From assembly GCA_022571825.1 (NCBI GenBank), contig JACZXC010000011.1:1-17957 (forward strand): a stretch of 17,957 nucleotides of DNA. The letters are read 5' to 3'. The first letter of the stretch is position 1. Each line of letters starts with the position of its first letter. This document shows positions 6,540 through 14,343 of this stretch, piece after piece. The notes under the pieces were generated by a model. That model was not told the DNA's origin and did not search any database. It saw nothing but the letters and a program-made list of their open reading frames with translations. The translations under genes and the position numbers were made by a program. This stretch comes from Myxococcales bacterium. GTDB taxonomy: Bacteria > Myxococcota_A > UBA9160 > SMWR01.

Positions 6540-7718
6540 ATGGGCGCTTCCCCCGCGAACCTCCGACCGCCCGCACCCCGTGGCCCCGCCTCCGGCCCGG
6601 TGTTCCGTCCCGCGGTCTGGGTCGTCGCCCTCGGGGCGCTGGCGTCGCTTTCGACGGGGTGTGGACCCGATGGCGCCGAGGCGCTGCTCGACCGCGGCCC
6701 CGCGCCCGCCGTCGTGGAAACCCTGCGCATCGAGCCCGAGCTCCTGCGCGACGTCATCACCTTGAGTGGGCAGCTCGACGCCGAATATTCGGTGATCGTC
6801 AAGCCCGAGACCAGCGGCATCATCGAGTCCGTCGCGTTCTTCGAGGGACTGGCCGTCCAGAAGGGCGCGGTTTTGTTCCGGCTGCGAGGAGAGGAGCAAA
6901 CGGCGCGTCTGCGCGAGGCCCTCGCCAACCAGGCCCTGGCCGTCGACGTGTACAATCGCGCTCGCGAGCTGGTGGGCCGCGACATCACGTCGTTGGCCCA
7001 GAGGGATCGGGCGGCGGCGGAGCTCGAGGTTTCCAATGCCCGGGTCGATCTGGCACGGCTCGAGCTCGATCGCACCGAAATCCGAGCGCCCTTCGACGGC
7101 GCGGTGGGCCTGCGACTGGTCGATCCGGGCGACCGCGTCACCGATGAGTCGCCGCTGGTCCGGATCGACGCCCTGGAACGGTTGCAGGTCAGCTTTGCCG
7201 TCAGCGAGCAGGGCGTGGCCTTCGCGAAGACCGGGGGAGCCGTCGAGATCCGGGTGCTCCCCTACCCGGGTGAGCGCTTTCCGGGGAAGGTGTTCTTCGT
7301 CTCGCCGACCCTCGATGCGGCCTCGCGCCGGCTCCTCTTCAAGGCCTGGGTGCCGAACGCGGACCTGCGCCTGCGTCCGGGTCTGTTCGCGAACGTCGAC
7401 ATCGAGATCGCCCGCCGCGAGAACAGTCTGCTGGTTCCCGAGATTGCCGTGGTGTTCGATCGCCAGGGTGCCTACGTCTGGCGGGTCCGAGCGGATGACA
7501 CCGTCGAGCGGATTCCCATCCAGCTGGGCCTGCGCCAGGGCGGTCGGGTTGAGGTGACGATGGGCCTGCACCCGGGAGATACGGTGGTCACGGCGGGTAC
7601 CCACAAGGTATCCGAGGGCAAGAAAATTCAGGCCGCTTCGGTGTCCCGCTCCGGACTTCTGTCGGGGCAGGCGCGCCGTGAGTCGTCTTCCGAGGTGGGG
7701 CCCGGGGAAGGCACTTGA
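6540..7718 (+). CDS. RND efflux periplasmic adaptor (MFP/HlyD-like), first system
   Basis: The 392-residue adaptor has a hydrophobic N-terminal segment (about 22-40) ending LSTGC, so Cys41 may be a lipidation site; Ser at -3 is unusual, so a plain signal anchor is possible. Then come the lipoyl-like half (VKPETSGIIESVAFFEGLAVQKGAVLFRL), an alpha-hairpin of about 70 residues (EQTARLREALANQ to LARLELDRTEI), the second lipoyl half (APFDGAVGLRLVDPGDRV), a beta-barrel and a membrane-proximal domain. Such adaptors link an inner-membrane RND pump to an outer-membrane channel. ATG 6540 has AGGA 8-12 bases upstream. The long upstream open frame is antisense to thrH and was left out. The stop overlaps the permease start as TTGA (7715-7718), so the two are made together. 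Confidence 0.92.
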   Translation: MGASPANLRPPAPRGPASGPVFRPAVWVVALGALASLSTGCGPDGAEALLDRGPAPAVVETLRIEPELLRDVITLSGQLDAEYSVIVKPETSGIIESVAFFEGLAVQKGAVLFRLRGEEQTARLREALANQALAVDVYNRARELVGRDITSLAQRDRAAAELEVSNARVDLARLELDRTEIRAPFDGAVGLRLVDPGDRVTDESPLVRIDALERLQVSFAVSEQGVAFAKTGGAVEIRVLPYPGERFPGKVFFVSPTLDAASRRLLFKAWVPNADLRLRPGLFANVDIEIARRENSLLVPEIAVVFDRQGAYVWRVRADDTVERIPIQLGLRQGGRVEVTMGLHPGDTVVTAGTHKVSEGKKIQAASVSRSGLLSGQARRESSSEVGPGEGT

Positions 7719-10700
7719 GGATCTCCCAGGTCTGCATCGACCGTCCAGTCCTGGCCACGGTGATGTCGCTGGTGATCCTGCTCGTCGGACTCCTCAGCGT
7801 CACCCGGCTCCAGAATCGATATCTCCCCAACGTCGATCCGCCGGTCGTGGCCGTCACCACCGTATTCCCCGGAGCGGCTGCCGAGGTCGTCGAAACATCG
7901 GTCACGGATCCCCTCGAAGATCAGGTCAACGGTATCGAGGGGGTGAAACACGTCACCTCGATCAGCCGGGAGCAGGTCTCGATGATCTCCATCGAGTTCC
8001 ACCTGGGCCGCGATCTCGAGGCTGCCGCCAACGACGTCCGCGATCGCGTGTCCCGGGCGCGCAAGAATCTGCCCGATGAAGTAGAGGACCCGGTCGTCGC
8101 AAAACGCGACTCGGATGCGTCGCCAGTGTTCTGGATGGCGCTCTCCGGGGACCAGTACGACCAGATCCAGCTCACCTCGATCGCGGAGCACCAGATCGTG
8201 GACCGCCTCACGAAACTCCCCGGGGTGGCCAGCGTGATCATCGCGGGCGAGCGGCGCTACTCCATGCGTGTGTGGGTCGACAATCGTCGCCTGGCGGCTC
8301 ATTCGCTCACCGTCGCCGACCTGGCCGACGCTCTCCGGCGAGAGAACGTCGACATCCCGTCCGGGCGGCTGGAATCGGAGGAGATGGAGTTCAGCGTCCG
8401 CAGTCTCGGTGAGCTCCGCAACCCCGAGGAGTTCGAGGCGCTGATCATCCAGAACGTGAACGGTCGGCCCGTTCGCCTCCGCGACGTGGCCCGCGTCGAA
8501 GTGGGACCCGAGAGCGCGCGCAAACTGGTGCGATTCAACGGGAAGCCGGCGATCGGGCTCGGGGTGGTGAAGCAGTCGCGGGCCAACTCCATCGACGTCG
8601 CCGACGGAATCCGCGCCGAAATCGAAGAGCTGATCCCGGAGCTCCCACCCGGTGTGGAGCTGGTGGTGGCCTGGGACTCGTCGCGTTACATCCGCCAATC
8701 CATCCGCGATGTGACCCGGACGATCTTCGAAGCCGTCGTCCTGGTCATCCTCGTGATCTATGTTTTCCTGCGTTCATTCCGGGCGACGTTGATCCCCGCG
8801 GTGGCGATTCCGGTCTCGATTCTGGGGACCTTCGCGGCTCTCTATTTCCTCGGCTTCACCCTGAACACCCTCACCCTGATGGGGATCACCCTCGCCATTG
8901 GCCTGGTCGTCGACGATGCGATCGTGGTGCTGGAGAACATCTCGCGCTGGATCGAGTCGGGCACGCCGCGCCTCGAAGCCGCGCGGCGCGGGATGCAGGA
9001 GATCTCCTTTGCGGTGGTTGCGGCGACGCTGTCGGCGGTGGCCGTGTTCCTCCCCCTGACGTTTCTGACGGACACGACCGGTCGCCTGTTTCGCGAGTTC
9101 GCCGTGACGGTTGCCGCGGCGCTTCTGATCTCGGGATTCGTGGCGATCACCCTCTCCCCGGCGCTCTGTGCCCTGGTGTTGCGGGATCGCCCGAAGGAGA
9201 CGGGCCTGAAGGCGGTCTTCGGCCGCTTCTTCGAGAGATTGGCGTCCGCCTACGGTTCAGCACTTAGAATCGTGTTGCGGCGGCCCGGAATCGCCGTGGT
9301 CGCCGGAGCGGTATGGCTCGCGTTTGGCGTGGCGTTGCTGCCGTGGATCGACCAGGAATTGATTCCGAAGTCGGACCGGAGTGTCTTCTTCGTGTGGACC
9401 AAGGCCCCCGAGGGCGCCACGATCGAGTACATGGACCGGTATCAGTACCAGGCCGAGCAAGTCGTGCTGGACCAGCCCGAGGTCAAGCGGGTATTTTCGG
9501 TGATTGCCCTGGGTCTGGGAACCCCGGGACTCGTGAATCAAGGTCTCGTGATCGCAGGTCTCTCGGATCCCGATCAGCGCGAGCGCAGTCAGGATCAGGT
9601 GGCCGACGACGTATCCCCCGCTCTCGAGAAGATCGCCGGCATCAAGGCCTTCACGAGTACGCCCTCGGCCTTCACCGGCTTCTTGGCATCGCCGGTCTCG
9701 TTCGTGGTGGAGGGCGACGACCTGGACGCCCTCGCCGGTTACAGCAAGCGGATCGAAGAGGAACTCGAAGCGTACGACGGGTTCAAGTACGTGCAGACCA
9801 ATCTGTACTTGAACAAGCCCCAACTCGAGGTGGTGATCGATCGAAATCGGGCCAGCGATCTGGGGATCTCGGTGCGGGGCATCGCCAGCGCACTCCAGAT
9901 CCTGCTGGGGGGCCTCGACCTCTCGACCTTCAAGCTGGGCGGTGAGACCTACAACGTGATGGTTCAGCTGGAACGAGCGGAGCGGAACGATCCCCGGGAT
10001 GTACTGAATCTCTACGTCCGCGGAAACAACGACGCGCTGATTCCACTCGCGTCTGTGATCGAGACCCGCGAGACGATTTCTCCAAGAGAGATCCCCCACT
10101 TCAATCGACGGCGCTCGGTGTCGATCTCGGCCAGCCTGACCGACGCTCTGTCCCAGGGTGACGGGATCGCCGCAGCCCGTGCCATCGCGAAGCGAGTGCT
10201 TCCCGACGGATACGGAGTGCGGTTCACCGGCGAAGCTGAAAAGTTTCTGGAGTCGGGCAACGCCCTGGTCTTCGCCTACGGCCTCGCGATCCTGGTGGTC
10301 TTCCTGGTGCTCGCAGCGCAGTTCGAGAGCTTTGTGGATCCGATCACGATCTTGATCGCGGTCGCGTTTTCGTTCACCGGGGCGCTGGTCACGTTGCTCT
10401 TCGTCGACCGATTGAACCATGCGGGCGTCACCACGCTACCGGGAACCCTCAACCTCTTCAGCAAGATCGGATTGGTGATGCTCGTGGGGCTGGTGACGAA
10501 GAACTCGATTCTCATCGTGGAGTTCGCGAACCAGCTCCGACGGCGAGGACTGGGCCTGATCGAGGCGGCAGAACAGGCCTCGCGCACGCGATTTCGCCCG
10601 ATCCTGATGACGGCCCTGGCGACGATGGTGGGAATTCTTCCGATCGCGCTGGGCCGGGGCGCGGGCGGTGACGCCCGTGCGCCCATGGGCATCGCTGTGG

Positions 10701-10849
10701 TGGGGGGGATGTTCTTCTCAACCCTGCTCAGCTTCTTCCTGGTTCCCGCCACCTACATCGTCATCGAGCGGTTGCGGATCCGGGTCCGGCAGCGGCTCGG
10801 GACGGCCCCGGCCGATGTTTCGTCCCCGGCGACGGCGGCGGGCTCTTGA
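7715..10849 (+). CDS. RND efflux permease (HAE-1/AcrB type), first system
   Basis: The 1044-residue protein is full length for the AcrB/MexF/MdtB group. It has the first helix at about 11-32 (RPVLATVMSLVILLVGL), a large periplasmic porter/docking loop, helices 2-6 from about 336, helix 7 near 522, a second large loop and helices 8-12 from about 847. The proton-relay residues are all present: Asp400 and Asp401 in GLVVDDAIVVLEN, Lys929 in TKNSILIVEF and Arg961 in TRFRPILMT, matching AcrB Asp407, Asp408, Lys940 and Arg971. It should therefore be an active drug/proton antiporter working as a trimer. Start is TTG 7715, overlapping the adaptor stop, with GGGGAAGG (7704-7711) in front. The stop overlaps uppP as TTGA. 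The substrate cannot be told from sequence, and no TolC-type gene is nearby. Confidence 0.95.
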   Translation: MRISQVCIDRPVLATVMSLVILLVGLLSVTRLQNRYLPNVDPPVVAVTTVFPGAAAEVVETSVTDPLEDQVNGIEGVKHVTSISREQVSMISIEFHLGRDLEAAANDVRDRVSRARKNLPDEVEDPVVAKRDSDASPVFWMALSGDQYDQIQLTSIAEHQIVDRLTKLPGVASVIIAGERRYSMRVWVDNRRLAAHSLTVADLADALRRENVDIPSGRLESEEMEFSVRSLGELRNPEEFEALIIQNVNGRPVRLRDVARVEVGPESARKLVRFNGKPAIGLGVVKQSRANSIDVADGIRAEIEELIPELPPGVELVVAWDSSRYIRQSIRDVTRTIFEAVVLVILVIYVFLRSFRATLIPAVAIPVSILGTFAALYFLGFTLNTLTLMGITLAIGLVVDDAIVVLENISRWIESGTPRLEAARRGMQEISFAVVAATLSAVAVFLPLTFLTDTTGRLFREFAVTVAAALLISGFVAITLSPALCALVLRDRPKETGLKAVFGRFFERLASAYGSALRIVLRRPGIAVVAGAVWLAFGVALLPWIDQELIPKSDRSVFFVWTKAPEGATIEYMDRYQYQAEQVVLDQPEVKRVFSVIALGLGTPGLVNQGLVIAGLSDPDQRERSQDQVADDVSPALEKIAGIKAFTSTPSAFTGFLASPVSFVVEGDDLDALAGYSKRIEEELEAYDGFKYVQTNLYLNKPQLEVVIDRNRASDLGISVRGIASALQILLGGLDLSTFKLGGETYNVMVQLERAERNDPRDVLNLYVRGNNDALIPLASVIETRETISPREIPHFNRRRSVSISASLTDALSQGDGIAAARAIAKRVLPDGYGVRFTGEAEKFLESGNALVFAYGLAILVVFLVLAAQFESFVDPITILIAVAFSFTGALVTLLFVDRLNHAGVTTLPGTLNLFSKIGLVMLVGLVTKNSILIVEFANQLRRRGLGLIEAAEQASRTRFRPILMTALATMVGILPIALGRGAGGDARAPMGIAVVGGMFFSTLLSFFLVPATYIVIERLRIRVRQRLGTAPADVSSPATAAGS

Positions 10850-11637
10850 ATCACGGCGATGCCTTCGTCTTGGGCCTGGTCCAAGGTCTGACCGAGTTTC
10901 TCCCGGTCTCGAGCTCCGGGCACCTGGTGATCGTTCAGGAGCTGCTCGGGGCCGGGCAGGAGGGCCTGGTATTCGAGGTCGCGGTTCATGTCGCGACGCT
11001 GGCGTCGGTTCTGATCTTCTACCGCCGGCGCGTGAAGGCCCTGGTCCTCGAATCGCTGGCGCTGCGGCCCCAGGCGCTTCGCTACGTCGCCAAGCTCGGA
11101 CTCGCGACGCTTCCCGCGGGCTTCGCCTACCTGGTCGTGGGCCGCTGGCTGGAAGCGCAATTCGAAATCGCCTCGGTAACCGGCGTGTGTCTGATCGTCA
11201 CCGGCGCGCTGCTGTGGACGACGCGGCGAACCCTGGGTTCCGCGCAGGCCGAAGAGCCCGGCTGGATGGCGGCCCTGTGGATCGGCTGTGCCCAGGCGGT
11301 GGCGATTCTCCCCGGCATTTCCCGCAGCGGCTCCACTGTGGCCATGGCGCTCGCCCTGGGGATTGCTCCGGCGGCGGCCGCCGAGTTCTCGTTCATGATG
11401 AGTGTGATCGTGGTGTCCGCGGCGGCGGCCCAGAAGCTCCCGGCGGTCTGGGGCCTGGCATCCGAACAGTTGGCTCCGCTCGCCGTGGGAGGCCTCGCTG
11501 CGTTGGCATCGGGGCTGGCAGCGATCTGGATCTTTCTTCGCCTGCTGCGCAGCCGGCACTTCTACCGCTTCGCCTACTACACCTGGACCGTTGGTGCCCT
11601 CTTCCTCATCTGGCTCTGGGGACGCTCCGGTGCGTGA
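10846..11637 (+). CDS. uppP: undecaprenyl-diphosphatase (BacA/UppP)
   Basis: The 263-residue integral membrane enzyme removes a phosphate from undecaprenyl diphosphate, recycling the lipid carrier for peptidoglycan and other envelope polymers. The two signature regions are present: GLVQGLTEFLPVSSSGHL, with Glu17, Ser23 and His26 matching E. coli Glu21, Ser27 and His30, and LPGISRSGST, with Arg160 matching E. coli Arg174. About seven or eight hydrophobic helices are visible. Start is TTG 10846, overlapping the permease stop by four bases; no other in-frame start fits, and the upstream GGCGGG is a weak ribosome site, so coupling is likely. High UppP gives bacitracin tolerance in many bacteria. 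It ends 12 bp from the convergent sigma gene with no room for an ordinary terminator. Confidence 0.95.
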   Translation: MNHGDAFVLGLVQGLTEFLPVSSSGHLVIVQELLGAGQEGLVFEVAVHVATLASVLIFYRRRVKALVLESLALRPQALRYVAKLGLATLPAGFAYLVVGRWLEAQFEIASVTGVCLIVTGALLWTTRRTLGSAQAEEPGWMAALWIGCAQAVAILPGISRSGSTVAMALALGIAPAAAAEFSFMMSVIVVSAAAAQKLPAVWGLASEQLAPLAVGGLAALASGLAAIWIFLRLLRSRHFYRFAYYTWTVGALFLIWLWGRSGA

Positions 11638-11649
11638 ATCAGGGAACGG

Positions 11650-13014
11650 CTAGAACTCGAGGATCGGCTGCAGGTCCTGCGCGGGGGCTGTCTCGCGCAG
11701 CCTCTTGAGGGCCCGTGCCTCGAGCTGCCGCACGCGTTCCCGCGAGAGCCCGAGGTATTGACCGATCTGCTCGAGGGTGTGCTCTTCTTCGCTGCCGAGG
11801 CCGTAGCGCAGTCGCAGGATGAGCTGCTCCCGGGGCGTGAGCATGCCGATCAGGTACCCAACACCTGACTGCATGCGTTCACCGTCGAGTCCATGGTCCG
11901 GAGCCGACGATGTTGGGTCAGCGACGAAGTCCTCGAGTCGCTTCTCGGTGCCCGCGACCGAGGATTCCAGCGAGATGGCCTCACGCGAGAGCAGGTCGAG
12001 AGCCTCGAGAGCTCCCGCGTCGGTTCCGAGTGCGGGTGCCAGCTCGGCGGGTGAGGGCTCGCGCCCGAGCTTACCCGTGAGCTCCGCCCGAACGCGCTGG
12101 CTCCGCTGGAGCCGGTCGTGCACGTGGGAAGGGAGGCGGATTGTTCGCGAGTGATTTTGAATCGCACGGACCAGGGCCTGGCGGATCCACCACACCGCAT
12201 AAGTCGAGAACTTGAAACCGCGCCGGTGGTCGAACTTCTCCACCGCCCGGATCAGGCCCAGGTTTCCCTCCTGGATCAGGTCGGGAAAGGACAGTCCGAG
12301 GTTCCGATAATCCTTCGCAATGGCCACGACGAGCTTCAGATTGTGCTCGATGAAGCGGTTCTTTTCGTTGGTCATGCGCTGTTGCGCATCCTCAACGGCT
12401 TCCACGAGCTCGATCAGTCGCGCCCGGCCCACTCCGGCCTCGGCCTCGAGGGCGCGAAACTTCTTGGTTCCGCGGCGCGTCTTCTTGAACTCGTTCACCA
12501 GGGTGAGTACTCGCTGGCGAAGCTCGGCCAGCAGGACCAACGAGAGTCGCGCGTTTTTCAGCTCGCGCACGATCCTGGCGTCCATGCGGGCGACATCCTT
12601 CGGGCGCGCCTGGATCGCCGGCTTCTCCCGCTGGGCGCGCAGAGCGCGCGTTCGTTTGACGGCGCGCTCGACCCTGGCCGCGATCTCACCGGTCTCCTCG
12701 TCGCCCGCAGACTCGGACAGCTTGGCCCCGGTGTGCGAGAGCGCGCGCAGGGCGTCCCAGCGTGCGACCACGTGGGCTGCGGAGCACGGGATCGAATACA
12801 GGGCCTCCCGAAGTTGCGCCGTTGCCGCCTCGAGCTCCTTGGCCAGCATCACCTCCTCTTCCCGCCGGAGCGTTCGCGTGCCGCCGATCTCCTGGAAATA
12901 GGACTCGAGGGGTCGGCGCTCTCGGCCGGGATCGAGCTCTTCCGCCGGCACGGCGCGGGTCGCGCCGGTGGCGACGGTGGCGGGCTGTGCTTCTTCGGCC
13001 TTCAATGGATCCAC
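11650..13014 (-). CDS. RpoD-like sigma-70 family RNA polymerase sigma factor (group 2 type)
   Basis: The 454-residue protein has region 1.2 (about 34-65, RRPLESYFQEIGGTRTLRREEEVMLAKELE), a non-conserved charged helical insert (about 80-205), region 2.1-2.4 (about 219-295, including DLIQEGNLGLIRAVEKFDHRRG and FSTYAVWWIRQA, the -10 reading and melting part), region 3 (about 296-345) and region 4 (about 391-440, LTPREQLILRLRYGLG and TLEQIGQYLGLSRERVRQLEARALKRLR, the -35 helix-turn-helix). There is no long acidic region 1.1, and region 3 reads LPSHVHDRLQRSQ rather than the RIPVHM of primary factors. I therefore take it as a group 2, RpoS-like alternative factor that reads near-consensus promoters. 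GTG 13014 is the first possible start, since an in-frame TGA lies 27 bases upstream; no clear ribosome site is seen. Confidence 0.9.
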   Translation of the reverse strand: MDPLKAEEAQPATVATGATRAVPAEELDPGRERRPLESYFQEIGGTRTLRREEEVMLAKELEAATAQLREALYSIPCSAAHVVARWDALRALSHTGAKLSESAGDEETGEIAARVERAVKRTRALRAQREKPAIQARPKDVARMDARIVRELKNARLSLVLLAELRQRVLTLVNEFKKTRRGTKKFRALEAEAGVGRARLIELVEAVEDAQQRMTNEKNRFIEHNLKLVVAIAKDYRNLGLSFPDLIQEGNLGLIRAVEKFDHRRGFKFSTYAVWWIRQALVRAIQNHSRTIRLPSHVHDRLQRSQRVRAELTGKLGREPSPAELAPALGTDAGALEALDLLSREAISLESSVAGTEKRLEDFVADPTSSAPDHGLDGERMQSGVGYLIGMLTPREQLILRLRYGLGSEEEHTLEQIGQYLGLSRERVRQLEARALKRLRETAPAQDLQPILEF

Positions 13015-13471
13015 CTCGGACTCGGTGCGCTTTCCGCTTCAGTTCGGATACCGCCCGAGCAACATCGGTTCCGCAGGTCCCACGGTTGGTGGGAGCCTCC
13101 GCCCATCGCCCTGTGCCGCCGCTGGCGATCGGTCGTTCCGCCAAGAGCGTGCGGACGTTCAATCGACCGTAAAGCGGCGCGCGGGCTGTTCGGGGGGTGC
13201 CGGACAGCCCGAGATAATGAATCGTTCTTGCGCAAATCGCCAGTCCTTTTTGTGAAATCTTCCGCTGAGGCTGAAGAAATCACTTCCCTCAACCCGATTG
13301 TATTGGAAAAACCCCATTTCTTCATCGGTCCGGCGGATGATCCAGAGCCGCCGGCTCCCCCTGGGGTTCCTGTCGGGCACCCACTAGGGAGTGCCGGTGC
13401 GGGTTCCTCAGGTGACTCCACCAGGCGCCCAAACCATGAGTGTGTTGTGAAAGACCCAGTATCTGCTAGAT
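13015..13471. other. upstream region of the sigma gene and TetR gene, no gene seen
   Basis: About 460 bp between the divergent sigma-factor and TetR genes. GC is visibly lower at 13220-13330 than elsewhere. On the minus strand TACAAT (plus 13299-13304) is a good -10 match, with ATGAAG 17 bases before it as a poor -35, and could drive the sigma gene with a long leader. A strong hairpin lies at 13183-13210. Open frames crossing this stretch on the minus strand have mixed third-position bases and no family resemblance, so I do not call them genes. Confidence 0.5.
13183..13210 (-). promoter_or_regulatory. strong hairpin in the presumed leader of the sigma gene
   Basis: On the plus strand GGGCTGTTCGG (13183-13193) pairs with CCGGACAGCCC (13200-13210) as an 11-bp stem with one G-U pair and loop GGGGTG. 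It lies ~170 bp before the sigma start codon, within the likely 5' leader of that minus-strand gene. No T-run follows it on the minus strand, so it is not an ordinary terminator. It could be a structured leader element or a protein-binding palindrome. Confidence 0.4.
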
Positions 13472-13497
13472 ATGAATACTGACCGGTCAGTACTCAT
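13472..13497. promoter_or_regulatory. 26-bp palindromic operator, probably for the TetR repressor
   Basis: The core TACTGACCGGTCAGTA (13477-13492) is a perfect palindrome. With flanks the two 13-base arms (13472-13484 and 13485-13497) match at 12 of 13 positions. It sits 47 bp before the likely TetR start and overlaps a possible -10 (TATGAA, 13471-13476), so a bound dimer would block transcription of tetR and the pump genes. The size, symmetry and TGACCGGTCA centre are typical of TetR-family operators. I see no second copy in the window. Confidence 0.75.
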
Positions 13498-13516
13498 TCA
13501 CGAGAGAGGTGAGGCT

Positions 13517-13552
13517 ATGGAGAAGGCACGAGGGGGAAAATCTGGTGTCTGA
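13517..13552 (+). CDS. 11-codon upstream ORF overlapping the TetR start
   Basis: ATG 13517 follows GAGAGGTGAG (13504-13513), a good ribosome site, and encodes MEKARGGKSGV before TGA at 13550-13552. The stop overlaps the first codons of the TetR gene if that begins at GTG 13545. It is the only ATG close to that gene. It could be a leader that couples or limits repressor translation, or a chance ORF. Confidence 0.3.
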   Translation: MEKARGGKSGV

Positions 13553-14192
13553 CTCCCGCGGCAACTTCGGTGCCGTCAAACGCGCCCGGATTCTCCAGGC
13601 GGCGCTTCGGGTCGGTGAGCTCCGGGGAGTCGATGGCGCTCGAATGGAAGAAGTGGCCTCCCTGGCCCAAGTCTCGAAGGGAACGCTCTATCGGTTCTTC
13701 GAAAGCAAACACGATCTTTTCCTCGCCACGATCATCGAGTCCTACCAAGAAGGCCTCCGAATCGTCGACATCGCGGTGGATCCCGACAGCCCCTGGCAAC
13801 AGCGGCTCCGCGGTCGACTCGCGGCCCTGACACGGGTTCTGGAGAGCCTCGGCCCCCGAATGAGTCTCCACTTCCAGGCCTGGGGGGTGGTGGCGGGCGA
13901 ACCGGGTTTTCAGGAGCGTCTCTACGGCTTCCTGCGTGACTTCCACTCCGCCCGCGGTCTCGAGATCGCGGAGGACATCCGCGAAGGGCAGCGCGCCGGC
14001 GAATTCCGGGCGGACGTAGACGCGGGAAGGCTCGCCGAGGGCATCATCGCACTGCTGAGCGGCTTCCTGTATCGGGCCACCTTCGATCCCGATGCCGCCA
14101 CATCGGGGCACTTGCAGGAAGCTTTCAGCACGTTCGTCCGAGGCCTGGCTTCCGACCCGGCACCTCCCGCGCCCGGGGATGACGGTGCCTGA
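13545..14192 (+). CDS. TetR/AcrR-family transcriptional repressor of the second RND system
   Basis: With this start the protein has 215 residues. The N-terminal DNA-binding domain spans about 11-60: RARILQAALRVGELRGVDGARMEEVASLAQVSKGTLYRFFESKHDLF, the TetR helix-turn-helix with the KGTLYRFFESK recognition helix. The rest is an all-helical ligand and dimer domain. GTG 13545 was chosen because AGGGGGA (13531-13537) lies seven bases before it; GTG 13509 in frame would add 12 residues (MRLWRRHEGENL) with no good ribosome site. The palindrome 47 bp upstream is its likely operator, giving autoregulation together with the adaptor and permease that follow. The gene overlaps the next ORF by 14 bp. The ligand, probably a pump substrate, is unknown. 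Confidence 0.9.
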   Translation: MSDSRGNFGAVKRARILQAALRVGELRGVDGARMEEVASLAQVSKGTLYRFFESKHDLFLATIIESYQEGLRIVDIAVDPDSPWQQRLRGRLAALTRVLESLGPRMSLHFQAWGVVAGEPGFQERLYGFLRDFHSARGLEIAEDIREGQRAGEFRADVDAGRLAEGIIALLSGFLYRATFDPDAATSGHLQEAFSTFVRGLASDPAPPAPGDDGA

Positions 14193-14343
14193 CTCAGGTG
14201 CCGCTCGACCGACGCTTCGGGCCGCGCTGATCGGGATCGCCATGGGTCTGTTCCTCGCGGGGTTGCTCCTGATCGCGCTGGCGCCCAAGCCGGAGCTCAG
14301 ATCGGCGGTCGGGGGCGCGGCGACCCTTCGTGCCGTTGTGTGA
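14179..14343 (+). CDS. signal-anchor ORF, probably the N-terminus of the frame-broken RND adaptor
   Basis: ATG 14179 starts a 54-residue ORF that overlaps the end of tetR by 14 bp and has one hydrophobic helix (about 14-35) followed by APKPELRSAVGGAATLRAVV. This is what the start of an RND adaptor looks like: signal anchor, Pro-rich linker, then a strand reading LRAVVV. The ORF stops at TGA 14341-14343 and the rest of the adaptor continues in the -1 frame from 14340. One extra G in GTTGTGTGACC would restore a continuous protein of about 385 residues, the usual adaptor length. The other reading is a separate small membrane protein coupled by a GTGA overlap, in the manner of AcrZ-like pump accessories. 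I favour a frameshift, real or from sequencing. Confidence 0.6.
   Translation: MTVPDSGAARPTLRAALIGIAMGLFLAGLLLIALAPKPELRSAVGGAATLRAVV

Noticed and set aside
6381..7604. N-terminal extension of ThrH on the minus strand
   Set aside because: It is antisense to the RND adaptor; ThrH proteins start at the ATG at 6380.
13159..13380. 73-codon minus-strand ORF upstream of the sigma gene
   Set aside because: Third-position bases are mixed, unlike the strong GC bias of real genes here; no family resemblance and no good ribosome site.
12118..13482. 454-codon plus-strand frame opposite the sigma gene
   Set aside because: Antisense shadow of the sigma factor with no recognisable domain.
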